The notes under the pieces were generated by a model, which was not told the DNA's origin, did not search any database, and saw only the letters and a list, made by a program, of their open reading frames with translations. The position numbers and the translations under genes are program-made. From the NCBI RefSeq assembly GCF_020687695.1, contig NZ_JAJEWL010000010.1, positions 48,408-112,407 on the forward strand: 64,000 nucleotides of DNA, read 5' to 3'. How positions within the stretch are numbered: the stretch's first letter is position 1; each line of letters opens with the position of its first letter. This document shows, in pieces, positions 7,862-16,822 of this stretch. Source of the DNA: Pusillimonas sp. MFBS29. GTDB taxonomy: Bacteria > Pseudomonadota > Gammaproteobacteria > Burkholderiales > Burkholderiaceae_B.

Positions 7862-10555
7862 ATGCGCACAGATACCGCTCCAACCATTCTACGTCACGAT
7901 TATCAGCCCTACCCCTACCGCCTTACCCAGGTGCAGCTTGATTTCGAGCTTGATCCGGCCCAAACGCGGGTGCACTCGCAGCTGCACTTCGAACAGGCCG
8001 GCGCCAGTCTGCAGCCACTGGTCCTGAACGGGCAAGAGCTGCAGCTGGAAGCCGTTTTGCTGAACGACAAGCCACTGACAGCGCAAGACTATCAGCTGCA
8101 GGACGACACCCTGACGATACTGCCCCAGACCTCAAGCTTTGTGCTGAAAATCACCAGCCTGTGCCAGCCCGAGCAAAACTCGAGCCTGATGGGCTTGTAT
8201 GTGTCGGGCGGAAAGCTGTTCACCCAATGCGAAGCGGAAGGCTTCAGGCGCATCACCTGGTTCCCTGACCGGCCCGACGTCATGGCGCCGTATCGTGTGC
8301 GCATGCAGGCCAGCAAGCAGCACTACCCCCTGCTGCTGTCCAACGGCAACCTGATCGAGCAGCGCGAACTGCCCGACGGCCGTCACGAAGCAACATGGGA
8401 AGATCCGCATCCCAAGCCCAGCTATCTGTTTGCCCTGGTTGCCGGCAAGTTCGACTGCCGCGAACTCAACATACAAACCGGCAGCGGCCGCAAAGCCTTG
8501 CTGCAGGTTCTCAGCGACCCGGGCACGCTGAATAAAACCGAGTGGGCCATGGATTGCCTGGACCGCTCGGTCAAGTGGGACGAAAGCCGCTTCGGACTGG
8601 AACTGGACCTTGACCGGTTCATGATCGTGGCCGCCCACGACTTCAATATGGGCGCCATGGAAAACAAAGGCCTGAACGTATTCAACGCCGCCTACGTTCT
8701 GGCCGATTCCGACACAGCCACCGACGCCGCCTACCGCGCCATCGAAGCCGTCATAGGTCATGAATATTTCCACAACTGGACCGGCAACCGGGTTACCTGC
8801 CGCGACTGGTTCCAGCTGTCGTTGAAAGAAGGCCTTACGGTATTCCGCGACCAGGAGTTCTCGGCCGACATGCTGGCCCAAGGCCTGGAAGGCGCCGAAG
8901 CACAAAGCGCACGCGCCGTGAAACGCATAGACGACGTCAGCACGCTGCGCCTGGCTCAGTTTCCCGAAGACGCCGGCCCCATGGCACACCCCATACGGCC
9001 GGAAAGCTACCAGGAAATCGGCAACTTCTACACCGCCACGGTTTATGAAAAAGGCGCCGAGGTCATACGCATGCAGCACACCCTGCTGGGCGAGGCCGGC
9101 TTTCAGGCCGGGATGGCCGAGTACTTCAGGCGCCACGATGGCCAGGCAGTCACGTGCGATGATTTCGTCAGTGCCATGGAATCAGTCTACACACAGCAGA
9201 ACCCCGGCAAGAATTTCGATATCTTTCGCCGCTGGTACGCCCAGGCCGGCACGCCCCGTGTGCACGTCAGCCTGAGCTACCAGGCTCAAGACCAGACCTG
9301 CACGGTCACCCTAAGGCAGCACAACGCACCGGTGGGCATCGAAAAACTCGTCAACCCGCCCCAGCCCAAGCTGCCCCTGCATATTCCGTTTGCCATGGGC
9401 TTGCTCGGACAAGACGGCCGCGCATTAAGCATCAACCATCAGGGGCAGTCGCAAGACACCATTGTGCTTGAACTGAGCCAGGAAGAACAAAGCTGGACCT
9501 TCACCGGCGTTCCCGAGCAGCCCGTGCCGTCGTTGCTGCGCAATTTTTCCGCGCCAGTCATGGTTGATTTCGAACGCAGCGATGCCGACCTGGCGCTTTT
9601 GGCCAGGCACGACACCGACCCCTTTGCCCGCTGGGAAGCCTGCCAGACCCTGGCCACCCGCCAGCTGCTGGCATTGATCCGGGCATTTTCAGACAACGAC
9701 ACCCCCGCGATCGACCCCGCTTTCCTGGACACCTGGCGCAGCCTGCTGAACGATGCCTCGCTAACCACGGCGTACAAGGCCAGGGTCTTGAGCCTGCCCA
9801 GCCAGCGCGAGCTACTGGAGAAAACCGCACCTATGGATCCGCTGGGCGTGATCCGGGCCAGCCGCTACCTGCGCACCCAACTGGGCCAGGCCTTGCAGAC
9901 ACAATGGCTGGAGACCTACCACGACAACGTCGATACCGATACCGCCTATCAGCCCGACCCGCTGTCTTCCGGCCGGCGCGCCCTGAAGAACCTGGCGCTA
10001 AGCCATCTGCTGGCCGCCGGACACCCCGAAGGCGAAACCCTGGCCCTAGCACAGTACTACGACGCGCGCAACATGACCGATCGCATGGGCGCGCTGTCGG
10101 CGCTAAGCCATTATTCCAGCTCTACCGAGTGCGCCCAGGCCCTGGACCACTTCTACGAGCAATGGCAGCACGATCCCCTGGTCATAGACAAGTGGTTCAC
10201 ACTGCAGGCCGTTGCACCCTCTACCACGTTGGACAAAGCACGGGCACTGATGGTGCATCCGGCGTTTTCCATGCGCAATCCCAATCGTGCGCGCGCACTG
10301 ATCTTCCAGTTTTGCCTGAACAACCTGCAAGGCGTGCATAGCCCAGAAGGCTATGCCTTCTGGGCCGAACAAGTGCTGGCCCTGGACCAGATCAATCCCG
10401 AGATTGCCGCCAGGCTGGCCCGTGCGTTCGATAACTGGGCCCGCTTTGGCGAACCCCACCGTACGGCGCTGCGCAAGGCCCTGGAACATATCCGCCAGCA
10501 GCCAAAACTCTCGCCCAACGTCGCCGAAATCATTTCCAAAGCCTTGAATATCTAG
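7862..10555 (+). CDS. pepN: Aminopeptidase N (M1 family)
   Basis: An 897-residue cytoplasmic zinc aminopeptidase that removes N-terminal residues from peptides. The substrate-anchoring GAMEN motif lies at residues 264-268. The zinc motif HEYFH (His300, Glu301, His304) is followed by the third ligand Glu323 in LKEGLT. The C-terminal half has the DUF3458 Ig-like and helical domains expected of the proteobacterial PepN type, and the length is normal. It is followed after 18 bp by fbp and then an ABC ATPase on the same strand, so the three may share a transcript. Confidence 0.97.
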   Translation: MRTDTAPTILRHDYQPYPYRLTQVQLDFELDPAQTRVHSQLHFEQAGASLQPLVLNGQELQLEAVLLNDKPLTAQDYQLQDDTLTILPQTSSFVLKITSLCQPEQNSSLMGLYVSGGKLFTQCEAEGFRRITWFPDRPDVMAPYRVRMQASKQHYPLLLSNGNLIEQRELPDGRHEATWEDPHPKPSYLFALVAGKFDCRELNIQTGSGRKALLQVLSDPGTLNKTEWAMDCLDRSVKWDESRFGLELDLDRFMIVAAHDFNMGAMENKGLNVFNAAYVLADSDTATDAAYRAIEAVIGHEYFHNWTGNRVTCRDWFQLSLKEGLTVFRDQEFSADMLAQGLEGAEAQSARAVKRIDDVSTLRLAQFPEDAGPMAHPIRPESYQEIGNFYTATVYEKGAEVIRMQHTLLGEAGFQAGMAEYFRRHDGQAVTCDDFVSAMESVYTQQNPGKNFDIFRRWYAQAGTPRVHVSLSYQAQDQTCTVTLRQHNAPVGIEKLVNPPQPKLPLHIPFAMGLLGQDGRALSINHQGQSQDTIVLELSQEEQSWTFTGVPEQPVPSLLRNFSAPVMVDFERSDADLALLARHDTDPFARWEACQTLATRQLLALIRAFSDNDTPAIDPAFLDTWRSLLNDASLTTAYKARVLSLPSQRELLEKTAPMDPLGVIRASRYLRTQLGQALQTQWLETYHDNVDTDTAYQPDPLSSGRRALKNLALSHLLAAGHPEGETLALAQYYDARNMTDRMGALSALSHYSSSTECAQALDHFYEQWQHDPLVIDKWFTLQAVAPSTTLDKARALMVHPAFSMRNPNRARALIFQFCLNNLQGVHSPEGYAFWAEQVLALDQINPEIAARLARAFDNWARFGEPHRTALRKALEHIRQQPKLSPNVAEIISKALNI

Positions 10556-10573
10556 CCTCCGGAGCATTCATTC

Positions 10574-11584
10574 ATGACACGCAAGACACTGACCCAGTAT
10601 CTGGTTGAACAACAAAGACAAGAGAAAGCCGTTTCGGCTGAAGTACGCCTGCTGATAGAAACCGTTGCGCGGGCCTGCAAAACCATCAATCATGCCGTCA
10701 GCAAAGGCGCCCTGGGCGGCGTGCTGGGCAGCCTGGAAACCGAGAACGTTCAGGGTGAAGTGCAGAAAAAACTCGATGTAATGTCGAACGAAGTGCTGCT
10801 TGAAGCCAATGAATGGGGCGGACACCTGGCCGCCATGGCTTCCGAGGAAATGGAAACCATACACCGCATTCCCAACCGCTATCCCAAGGGCGAATACCTG
10901 CTGCTGTTCGATCCCCTGGACGGATCATCGAACATCGACGTGAACGTATCCATAGGCACCATATTCTCGGTGCTGCATGCGCCGCACGACGCCTCGGGCC
11001 GCGACGTGGAAGAGCAAGACTTCCTGCAGCCCGGTTCGCAGCAGGTGGCCGCAGGCTACGCCGTTTACGGGCCGCAGGCCATGCTGGTTCTTACCGTGGG
11101 CACCGGTGTGGTCAGCTTCACACTGGATCGCGAAATGGGTTCGTGGGTACTCACCAATGAATCCATCCGGATTCCCGAACAAACGGCTGAATTCGCCATC
11201 AACATGTCGAACATGCGACACTGGGAAGCACCGGTGAAACGCTATATCGACGACTGCCTGGCGGGCAAAACCGGCCCCCTGGAAAAAGACTACAACATGC
11301 GCTGGATTGCCTCGATGGTGGCCGACGTGCATCGCATCCTGACCCGTGGCGGTATCTTCATGTACCCGCGCGATCAGCGGCCTTCAGGCAAGGCCGGCAA
11401 GCTGCGACTGATGTATGAAGCCAATCCCATGAGCTTTATTGTGGAACAGGCCGGCGGCATGGCCATAGACGGCAACCAGCGCATCCTGGACGTACAGCCC
11501 ACCGCCCTGCACCAGCGCATAGGCGTGGTGCTGGGCTCCAAACAAGAAGTCGAACGCGTACTGAAATATCACGAGCAGGCGTAA
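10574..11584 (+). CDS. fbp: Fructose-1,6-bisphosphatase class I
   Basis: A 336-residue gluconeogenic enzyme that hydrolyses fructose-1,6-bisphosphate to fructose-6-phosphate with Mg2+. The metal and phosphate site [12 protein letters not shown] is present near residue 115, and the C-terminal [15 protein letters not shown] stretch is typical of the class I family. The start is preceded by GGAG. It lies 18 bp after pepN, a neighbourhood also known from other Burkholderiales. Confidence 0.97.
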   Translation: MTRKTLTQYLVEQQRQEKAVSAEVRLLIETVARACKTINHAVSKGALGGVLGSLETENVQGEVQKKLDVMSNEVLLEANEWGGHLAAMASEEMETIHRIPNRYPKGEYLLLFDPLDGSSNIDVNVSIGTIFSVLHAPHDASGRDVEEQDFLQPGSQQVAAGYAVYGPQAMLVLTVGTGVVSFTLDREMGSWVLTNESIRIPEQTAEFAINMSNMRHWEAPVKRYIDDCLAGKTGPLEKDYNMRWIASMVADVHRILTRGGIFMYPRDQRPSGKAGKLRLMYEANPMSFIVEQAGGMAIDGNQRILDVQPTALHQRIGVVLGSKQEVERVLKYHEQA

Positions 11585-11594
11585 GGTTCGGCGC

Positions 11595-12218
11595 ATGCTA
11601 CGTATCGACAATATCAGCAAGCGCTACGGCGACCATCTGGTGTTCCAGGGCCTGACGCACAGCTTCAGGCCCGGATGCACGGCTTTGTGCGAAGAAGACA
11701 ACACCGGCAAGTCCACCCTGCTCGCGCTCATCGCGGGCACCCTGGCACCCGATACCGGAGACGTCTGGGTCGATGGGCACTCCATCGCTCGGGCGCCACA
11801 GCAGGCCAGGGCCCGCCTGGCCTATGTGCCCGACAATTGCATGGTGTTTCCAGAGCAAACGGGGCGCGGCCTGCTGGAACACGTTGCCACTGAAAAGCAC
11901 ACACAGGTGGATGATGCCGTACTAGAACTGGCCTACCGGCTGGGGCTGGAGTCACACCTGGACAAGCGCTTCGAGCAGATGTCCACAGGCACACGCCGCA
12001 AGGTTTACCTGGCCGCTGCTGCCCTGGGTGATCCGGCCGTCATCATTGCCGACGGCCCCAGCAGCGGACTGGACAAGCAAGCCATCGCGGTGCTGGCCGA
12101 ACAGTTCAAGGCCTGGGCAAAAAGCAAGGTCGTGCTGTTCGCCAGCCACGATCCGCAACTGGTAAGTGCCTGCAAAGCACAGGCACTTACTGTTGCGAGC
12201 TTGCAAGCGTATGCTTAA
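11595..12218 (+). CDS. Orphan ABC-type ATP-binding protein with degenerate motifs
   Basis: A 207-residue single nucleotide-binding domain of the ABC superfamily, starting 10 bp after fbp. The order of motifs is kept: Walker A at about residues 35-43 reads EEDNTGKST, the signature MSTGTRRKV is near 130, Walker B with D-loop (VIIADGPSSGLD) is near 150 and the H-loop ASHD is near 183. Two glycines of Walker A are replaced. The residue after the Walker B aspartate, normally the catalytic glutamate, is glycine. Such a protein may bind ATP but hydrolyse it poorly. No permease gene is nearby, so no transport role can be assigned. An 11-bp perfect hairpin lies in its last codons. Confidence 0.75.
   Translation: MLRIDNISKRYGDHLVFQGLTHSFRPGCTALCEEDNTGKSTLLALIAGTLAPDTGDVWVDGHSIARAPQQARARLAYVPDNCMVFPEQTGRGLLEHVATEKHTQVDDAVLELAYRLGLESHLDKRFEQMSTGTRRKVYLAAAALGDPAVIIADGPSSGLDKQAIAVLAEQFKAWAKSKVVLFASHDPQLVSACKAQALTVASLQAYA
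12162..12190. repeat. Perfect 11-bp inverted repeat inside the ABC ATPase 3' end
   Basis: GTAAGTGCCTG (12162-12172) and its exact complement (12180-12190) are separated by a seven-base loop CAAAGCA. The hairpin lies within the last 20 codons of the ABC ATPase gene, 26 bp before its stop codon, where the next gene is convergent. No U-tract follows, so it is not a standard terminator. Confidence 0.6.
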
Positions 12219-12227
12219 AGCATCCCT

Positions 12228-13115
12228 CTACAAGACTAGTCGCTGCCTTCCCGCACGGAGCAAACAATCCCTGAACGCCGATGTAAGCCTCAGCTTAGCG
12301 CTGTCTTTAGGCTCAGCCAGCACTACAGACCGGGTCAACCCCGGCTCACCGAATGGGACCGCTTTAAGCTTGTGCAGGCGCAGAAAACTACGTGAGCTCA
12401 AGGGAATGATGGATACACCAAGTCCATAGCGAACCATCTGGCCAATGGCTTCCAATGAATCCAATTCCATGATCGGGTTAGTCAAGAGCTTTCTTCGCTG
12501 CAAATCTTCCTCAATGATACGGTTCACCCAGAAATGACGATTAAAACGAATATATGGGTGGGCGCGCAACAATGCTTGATCACTCTGCTCGCTCGTTCCT
12601 GTAGCTCGAGCGATCACCACAATAGGTTCTTCGGTAAACGCTGTCCACTGTAGATCTGGTATGGGTCCCTGGGGTTCACTGATAATTGCGGCGTCCAATT
12701 CCCTGTGCCTGAGACGCTCGGCTAAAGACGGCGACAGCCCGTGCTCCAACCTAATTTGAGCTCGGGGATGAGCCTTTCGAAAGGCGATTAGTGCCCTGGG
12801 TATCACACCGGTAAGTGCTGTCGGTATCGCTGCAATATTCAACACGCCTGTTAGGTCTTCAGAGGAAGAAACAGCCTCGTACAGCTGCGAATAACGAGCT
12901 ATTACCTCTTTGGCCTGAACCACCAACGCCAGGCCCTGGGGCGTCAATTGTGCGGGTTTGCGCGCTCGATTCAATAAAGAGGTCTTGAACTCACTTTCCA
13001 GCTTGGCGACCTGCGCCGCAGCGGCTGGCACACTTAGGAATACACGCTCTGCAGCCGCTGAAATGCTGCCATATTCCGCTACCGCAACCAAAGTTTTAAG
13101 CTCTCGTATAGACAC
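12228..13115 (-). CDS. LysR-type transcriptional regulator
   Basis: A 295-residue LysR protein: an N-terminal winged helix-turn-helix (residues 1-60, IRELKTLVAVAEYGSISAAA...) and a C-terminal periplasmic-binding-like effector domain. It is transcribed away from the SDR-Bug-enolase genes that start 137 bp to its right, the classical arrangement for a LysR protein that controls a divergent catabolic operon and itself. Its effector is probably the substrate of that operon or an intermediate. It ends 10 bp from the convergent ABC ATPase gene. Confidence 0.9.
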   Translation of the reverse strand: MSIRELKTLVAVAEYGSISAAAERVFLSVPAAAAQVAKLESEFKTSLLNRARKPAQLTPQGLALVVQAKEVIARYSQLYEAVSSSEDLTGVLNIAAIPTALTGVIPRALIAFRKAHPRAQIRLEHGLSPSLAERLRHRELDAAIISEPQGPIPDLQWTAFTEEPIVVIARATGTSEQSDQALLRAHPYIRFNRHFWVNRIIEEDLQRRKLLTNPIMELDSLEAIGQMVRYGLGVSIIPLSSRSFLRLHKLKAVPFGEPGLTRSVVLAEPKDSAKLRLTSAFRDCLLRAGRQRLVL

Positions 13116-13252
13116 AAGCGCCTCCTCTTTCAGGCATCACATTCGCTCTGCTTAATTTTTGTTTTTATTAACTAAAAGAACTAATAATACAGAAAAACAA
13201 AACACTCTGAGTTGCTAGACTGTCCCCATATTCGATCAACCCAGGAGAAGAA

Positions 13253-14044
13253 ATGAGCAGCACAGCAGGCACAGGAAGATTTACAGAACGCGTGGCCGTA
13301 GTCACGGGTGGAGCCAGCGGTGCTGGCTCATCGATATGCCGCGAGTTTGCTGCACAGGGAGCTACTGTTGTAGTCGCCGATCTGAATATCAGTGCTGCTA
13401 CGGCACTGGCAAAAGAACTGGGCACAAACCACGTCCATGCCATCGCCGTTGATATTACAGACTCTTCCAGCGTGTCGGCCTTGGCAGCACAAGTAACGCA
13501 ACAATGCGGAAGGTCCGCAGACATACTTATCAACAACGCGGGGGTCCGCATAGTCAAATCATTACTTGACCATACTGACGACGACTGGGAGAAGATGATC
13601 AACATCAATCTCACCGGACATTTCTATTGCACCCGTGCTTTCGCACCTGCCATGATCGAACGCGGCTGGGGTCGAATAATTAACATTGCTTCCATCGCAA
13701 GCTTTGTCGGAAGACCGGATCGAGTTGCGTACTGCGCCGCAAAAGCTGGCACATTAGGCCTCACGCGAGCAGCAGCAATAGATCTACGCCACAGCGGCAT
13801 CACCGTAAACGCCATAGCACCGGGGTCTATCGCTACTCCACTAAATGCTCAAGCAAAAAACGATAACAACGTCGATTGGGGTGGAGAAACGCTGGTTGGC
13901 CGTTGGGGACAAGGGAATGATATCGCCAAGGCTGCCGCGTACTTAGCCTCGGACGACGCATCCTACGTTAATGGAACCACGCTAACGGTTGACGGAGGAT
14001 GGGTATCTGCAAAGGCTCGAGACGGAGAAATAGGCTCAAGCTGA
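13253..14044 (+). CDS. Short-chain dehydrogenase/reductase (SDR)
   Basis: A 263-residue classical SDR. It has the cofactor motif TGGASGAG (residues 18-25), Asp43 after the second strand (favouring NAD over NADP), NNAG at 94-97 and the catalytic Ser147, Tyr160 and Lys164 (YCAAK). Such enzymes oxidise or reduce secondary alcohols, often sugar acids or hydroxy acids. It is the first gene of a likely three-gene operon with a Bug receptor and an enolase-superfamily enzyme, downstream of a divergent LysR gene. AGGAGAAG precedes the ATG. The exact substrate is unknown; a sugar-acid or lactone pathway is the most likely reading of the context. Confidence 0.9.
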   Translation: MSSTAGTGRFTERVAVVTGGASGAGSSICREFAAQGATVVVADLNISAATALAKELGTNHVHAIAVDITDSSSVSALAAQVTQQCGRSADILINNAGVRIVKSLLDHTDDDWEKMININLTGHFYCTRAFAPAMIERGWGRIINIASIASFVGRPDRVAYCAAKAGTLGLTRAAAIDLRHSGITVNAIAPGSIATPLNAQAKNDNNVDWGGETLVGRWGQGNDIAKAAAYLASDDASYVNGTTLTVDGGWVSAKARDGEIGSS

Positions 14045-14111
14045 ACCCAATACTCACACAGCGCATCACGGCAAACCAGTCCGGAAGACATATAAATAAT
14101 TGGAGGATGAC

Positions 14112-15101
14112 ATGAAAAAAACACATAGCACTCGCCTGCGCCTTACCATCGCAGCCACCCTTTTTGCCACCAGCACCTGCTTACCTTTATTGGCAACAGC
14201 GCAGAGCTATCCAACGAAAACGGTCAAAATCATTGTGCCGTTTCCTGCGGGCGGCGTGACCGACTTGATTGCGCGACTGATAAGCGACAAGCTCAGCCCG
14301 ATATGGGGTCAGACCGTTATCGTAGACAACCGAGCTGGCGCCAGCGGCATGATAGGTGCCGATGCGGTAGCCAAATCAGAGCCGGACGGCCACACTTTAT
14401 TGCTTTCATCTACAGCGGAAGTCGCCATCAATCAAAATCTTTACAAGTCTATGGCTTACGATCCTGCCAAAGATCTACTGCCCATCACTTTGACCGCCAC
14501 CACACCATTGATATGGGTGGCTCACCCATCAACAGGCATAAAAGATATTGAAAGCGCAAAGACTGTATCGAAACAGGCCCCGGTCACTTATGCCTCAGCT
14601 GGAAGTGGCGGTGTCCAACATATGGCCGGCGCATTGCTGGAAACCAAGACGAGACTGGGTTTATCACATATTCCCTATCGCGGAGGCTCTCCCGCCGTCG
14701 CTGACGTACTTGCCGGCCATGTCCAAACTTCCATATCCTCCGCTCCGCTCGTTGTGCCCCATATCAACGATAAAAAGCTTACAGCTCTGGCCGTTACTTC
14801 CAGTAAGCGTATGGCTTCACTTCCCGATGTACCCACCGTCAATGAGGCGCTTTCCATCGATGATTTCGAGATTCTGAACTGGTACGGGCTGTATGCACCC
14901 AAGGGAACTTCTGAAGAGATACTCGATAAGATTAATAAAGATGTAGTAGCCGTGCTGAAAATACCTGACATTGAGAAACGCATCACAGATGCCGGCGCCG
15001 ACCCGATTGGCAGCTCGCGGGTTGATTTCAAAGAGTTTTGGCACAGGGAAATGGACAAGTACGCCCAAATCATCAAGGAGTCAGGCGCCAAGGTCGACTA
15101 G
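14112..15101 (+). CDS. Bug/TctC-family periplasmic solute-binding receptor
   Basis: A 329-residue member of the tripartite tricarboxylate receptor family (Bug), greatly expanded in Alcaligenaceae and Comamonadaceae. It has a signal peptide of about 31 residues ending at ATA-Q. The family start YPTKTVKIIVPFPAGGVTD follows, and the mid-protein segment with GSGGVQHMAG is also typical. It should capture a carboxylated compound in the periplasm. No TctA/TctB membrane genes are in the window. A GGAGG lies upstream of the ATG at 14112; an in-frame TTG four codons earlier is rejected because it overlaps that site. Position between an SDR and an enolase-type enzyme suggests it binds their substrate. 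Confidence 0.93.
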   Translation: MKKTHSTRLRLTIAATLFATSTCLPLLATAQSYPTKTVKIIVPFPAGGVTDLIARLISDKLSPIWGQTVIVDNRAGASGMIGADAVAKSEPDGHTLLLSSTAEVAINQNLYKSMAYDPAKDLLPITLTATTPLIWVAHPSTGIKDIESAKTVSKQAPVTYASAGSGGVQHMAGALLETKTRLGLSHIPYRGGSPAVADVLAGHVQTSISSAPLVVPHINDKKLTALAVTSSKRMASLPDVPTVNEALSIDDFEILNWYGLYAPKGTSEEILDKINKDVVAVLKIPDIEKRITDAGADPIGSSRVDFKEFWHREMDKYAQIIKESGAKVD

Positions 15102-15133
15102 GATGCCATGGGCATAATTTGGATATTCTATTG

Positions 15134-16240
15134 ATGACATTACCCATCACCACCGTTGAGATATTCCGCATCGCCGTCCCTTTGCTCGGCGATGGCTTTC
15201 GCAACGCTTACGCCACCAACACCACCCAGCACAGTATTATCGTGCGACTCAGGTCCGGCACCCACATCGGCTTGGGTAATGTCGACCCTCTACCCGGCTA
15301 CTCAACAGAAGCCATAGAACAATCCATCAACAGCCTGCGAAGCACATTGGCACCAGCACTAATAGGCTTTGACGTCAGTAACCTTCAGCGGATTTCTGAT
15401 TTGATGGATACCGTTCTGCTTGGTTATATGGAAGCCAAAGCGGCTATAGAGATGGCCTGCTGCGACCTTTTGGGTCGTGCATTAGCCATACCAGTACATC
15501 AATTGCTCGGGGGTGCGGTAAACCAGTGCCTACACTTCAATGCCTGGATAGGCATTGTGCCGCCTGACCAGGCAGCGCGCGAGGCCCAACAATGGCAAGC
15601 CGCTGGTTTCCGGTCAGCAAAAATAAAGCTTGGTGGAGACGTATATGCAGACCGTGACCGTATACATGCAGTCAGAGAAGCTGTAGGCCCGGAAATGCAG
15701 CTACGGGGCGACGCTAATGCGGGATACAGCGTGGCTGACGGTATTACCCTTGGACATCTTTTAGAACCTTATCATCTCCAGTTGCTTGAGCAACCTGTTG
15801 CGGCCAACGACTTACCAGGTTTAGCCAAAGTTCGTCAGGCGATAGGTATCCCTGTCATGGCCGACGAAGCGATCACAGACCATCAAAGCCTCATTGATGC
15901 CATCCGGGCGGATTGCGCAGATATCGTCAAATTCAAAGTCATGAAACAAGGAGGCTTAATCAAATGTCGCCATATGATGGAAACTGCTAGCGCTGCTGGC
16001 CTGAAAATCGTGATTGGACATGGCTTTGGCCTAAACATAAATACCGCAGCGGAAATCATGTTAGCGGCCACTAGTGCAGATGTGCTTGAAGGGTTGGAAA
16101 GCGTTGGCCCCCTGAAAATGCGTGATGACATAACCACTACCCAGATGAACCTATCCACTGGGAGTCTTGATTTACCGAATAGCGCTGGACTGGGGCTGGA
16201 AATTGACGAAGAGAAACTGCAGCGCTACCGTATGGACTGA
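15134..16240 (+). CDS. Mandelate racemase/muconate lactonizing enzyme family protein
   Basis: A 368-residue enolase-superfamily enzyme. It has an N-terminal capping domain (residues 1-130) and a barrel with the expected residues: KIK at 163-165, the metal ligands Asp193 (RGDANAGYS), Glu219 (LEQP) and Asp244 (MADEA), and a second lysine pair near 268-271 before GG. This is the MLE-subgroup pattern, Lys on both sides of the active site, used for cycloisomerisation, racemisation or dehydration of carboxylates. An ATG at 15134 is used; the frame is open further upstream into the Bug gene but without family similarity. It is the third gene of the LysR-controlled cassette. The specific reaction is unknown. 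Confidence 0.9.
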   Translation: MTLPITTVEIFRIAVPLLGDGFRNAYATNTTQHSIIVRLRSGTHIGLGNVDPLPGYSTEAIEQSINSLRSTLAPALIGFDVSNLQRISDLMDTVLLGYMEAKAAIEMACCDLLGRALAIPVHQLLGGAVNQCLHFNAWIGIVPPDQAAREAQQWQAAGFRSAKIKLGGDVYADRDRIHAVREAVGPEMQLRGDANAGYSVADGITLGHLLEPYHLQLLEQPVAANDLPGLAKVRQAIGIPVMADEAITDHQSLIDAIRADCADIVKFKVMKQGGLIKCRHMMETASAAGLKIVIGHGFGLNINTAAEIMLAATSADVLEGLESVGPLKMRDDITTTQMNLSTGSLDLPNSAGLGLEIDEEKLQRYRMD

Positions 16241-16365
16241 CAAGAAAAAACTCTATCGTTGGGCAACGCTGAGTTTCAATCCAATGGCCTTGCAAGAATA
16301 GAAACATGGATGTCTGCTAGACTGGGTTCAAGCACCCTCGAGCATTCACTCTAAGGAACTGTTAC

Positions 16366-16809
16366 ATGAAGCTCACACTGTCTGCCATTGTCATCGCTGC
16401 CGGCCTCGCCATTCCCGGCATCACGCTGGCTCAAGACCTGCCCAAGGCCGTCAGCGACCTGGGACTCAGCAATATCGAAATTCGTGAAAAGCCCCGCGCC
16501 GAGTACGGACGCCGCATCAGGGCCACGCTGCCAAGCAACGCCAAAGTGGAAATCGAACTCGATGGCAAGGACGCCATCGAGGATATCGAATCGCGGGGTA
16601 ATGATCTTTTCCCGATTGCTGATATCCGCAGCCTGGTACCCGCGCCAATTCTTGAAAACAAGCAATGGCCTGCCGACGCCCGGCTCGAAAAAATCGAGTT
16701 CGAGCGTGATGGTCGTATCGAGATTGAGGGCAGGCTGGCCGACGGGCAGGAATTCGATGCCGAATTCTCTGCCGATGGCCGTACGCTGGATTTCGATATC
16801 GACGACTGA
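16366..16809 (+). CDS. Periplasmic PepSY-like protein
   Basis: A 147-residue exported protein. It has a signal peptide of about 22 residues (KLTLSAIVIAAGLAIPGITLA-Q), then an acidic domain with repeated short beta strands (IEFERDGRIEIEGRLADG near 108-125) resembling PepSY-like small periplasmic proteins. The C-terminus is strongly acidic (DFDIDD). The function is not known. It stands alone, 125 bp after the enolase-family gene and convergent with the quinone oxidoreductase gene. Its GC-rich codon use is like the chromosome average and unlike the preceding cassette. Confidence 0.65.
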   Translation: MKLTLSAIVIAAGLAIPGITLAQDLPKAVSDLGLSNIEIREKPRAEYGRRIRATLPSNAKVEIELDGKDAIEDIESRGNDLFPIADIRSLVPAPILENKQWPADARLEKIEFERDGRIEIEGRLADGQEFDAEFSADGRTLDFDIDD

Positions 16810-16822
16810 TTACGACAGCAAA

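Noticed and set aside
8132..9136. A 334-codon open frame on the minus strand
   Set aside because: Antisense to pepN over its catalytic region; a shadow of the third-codon GC bias.
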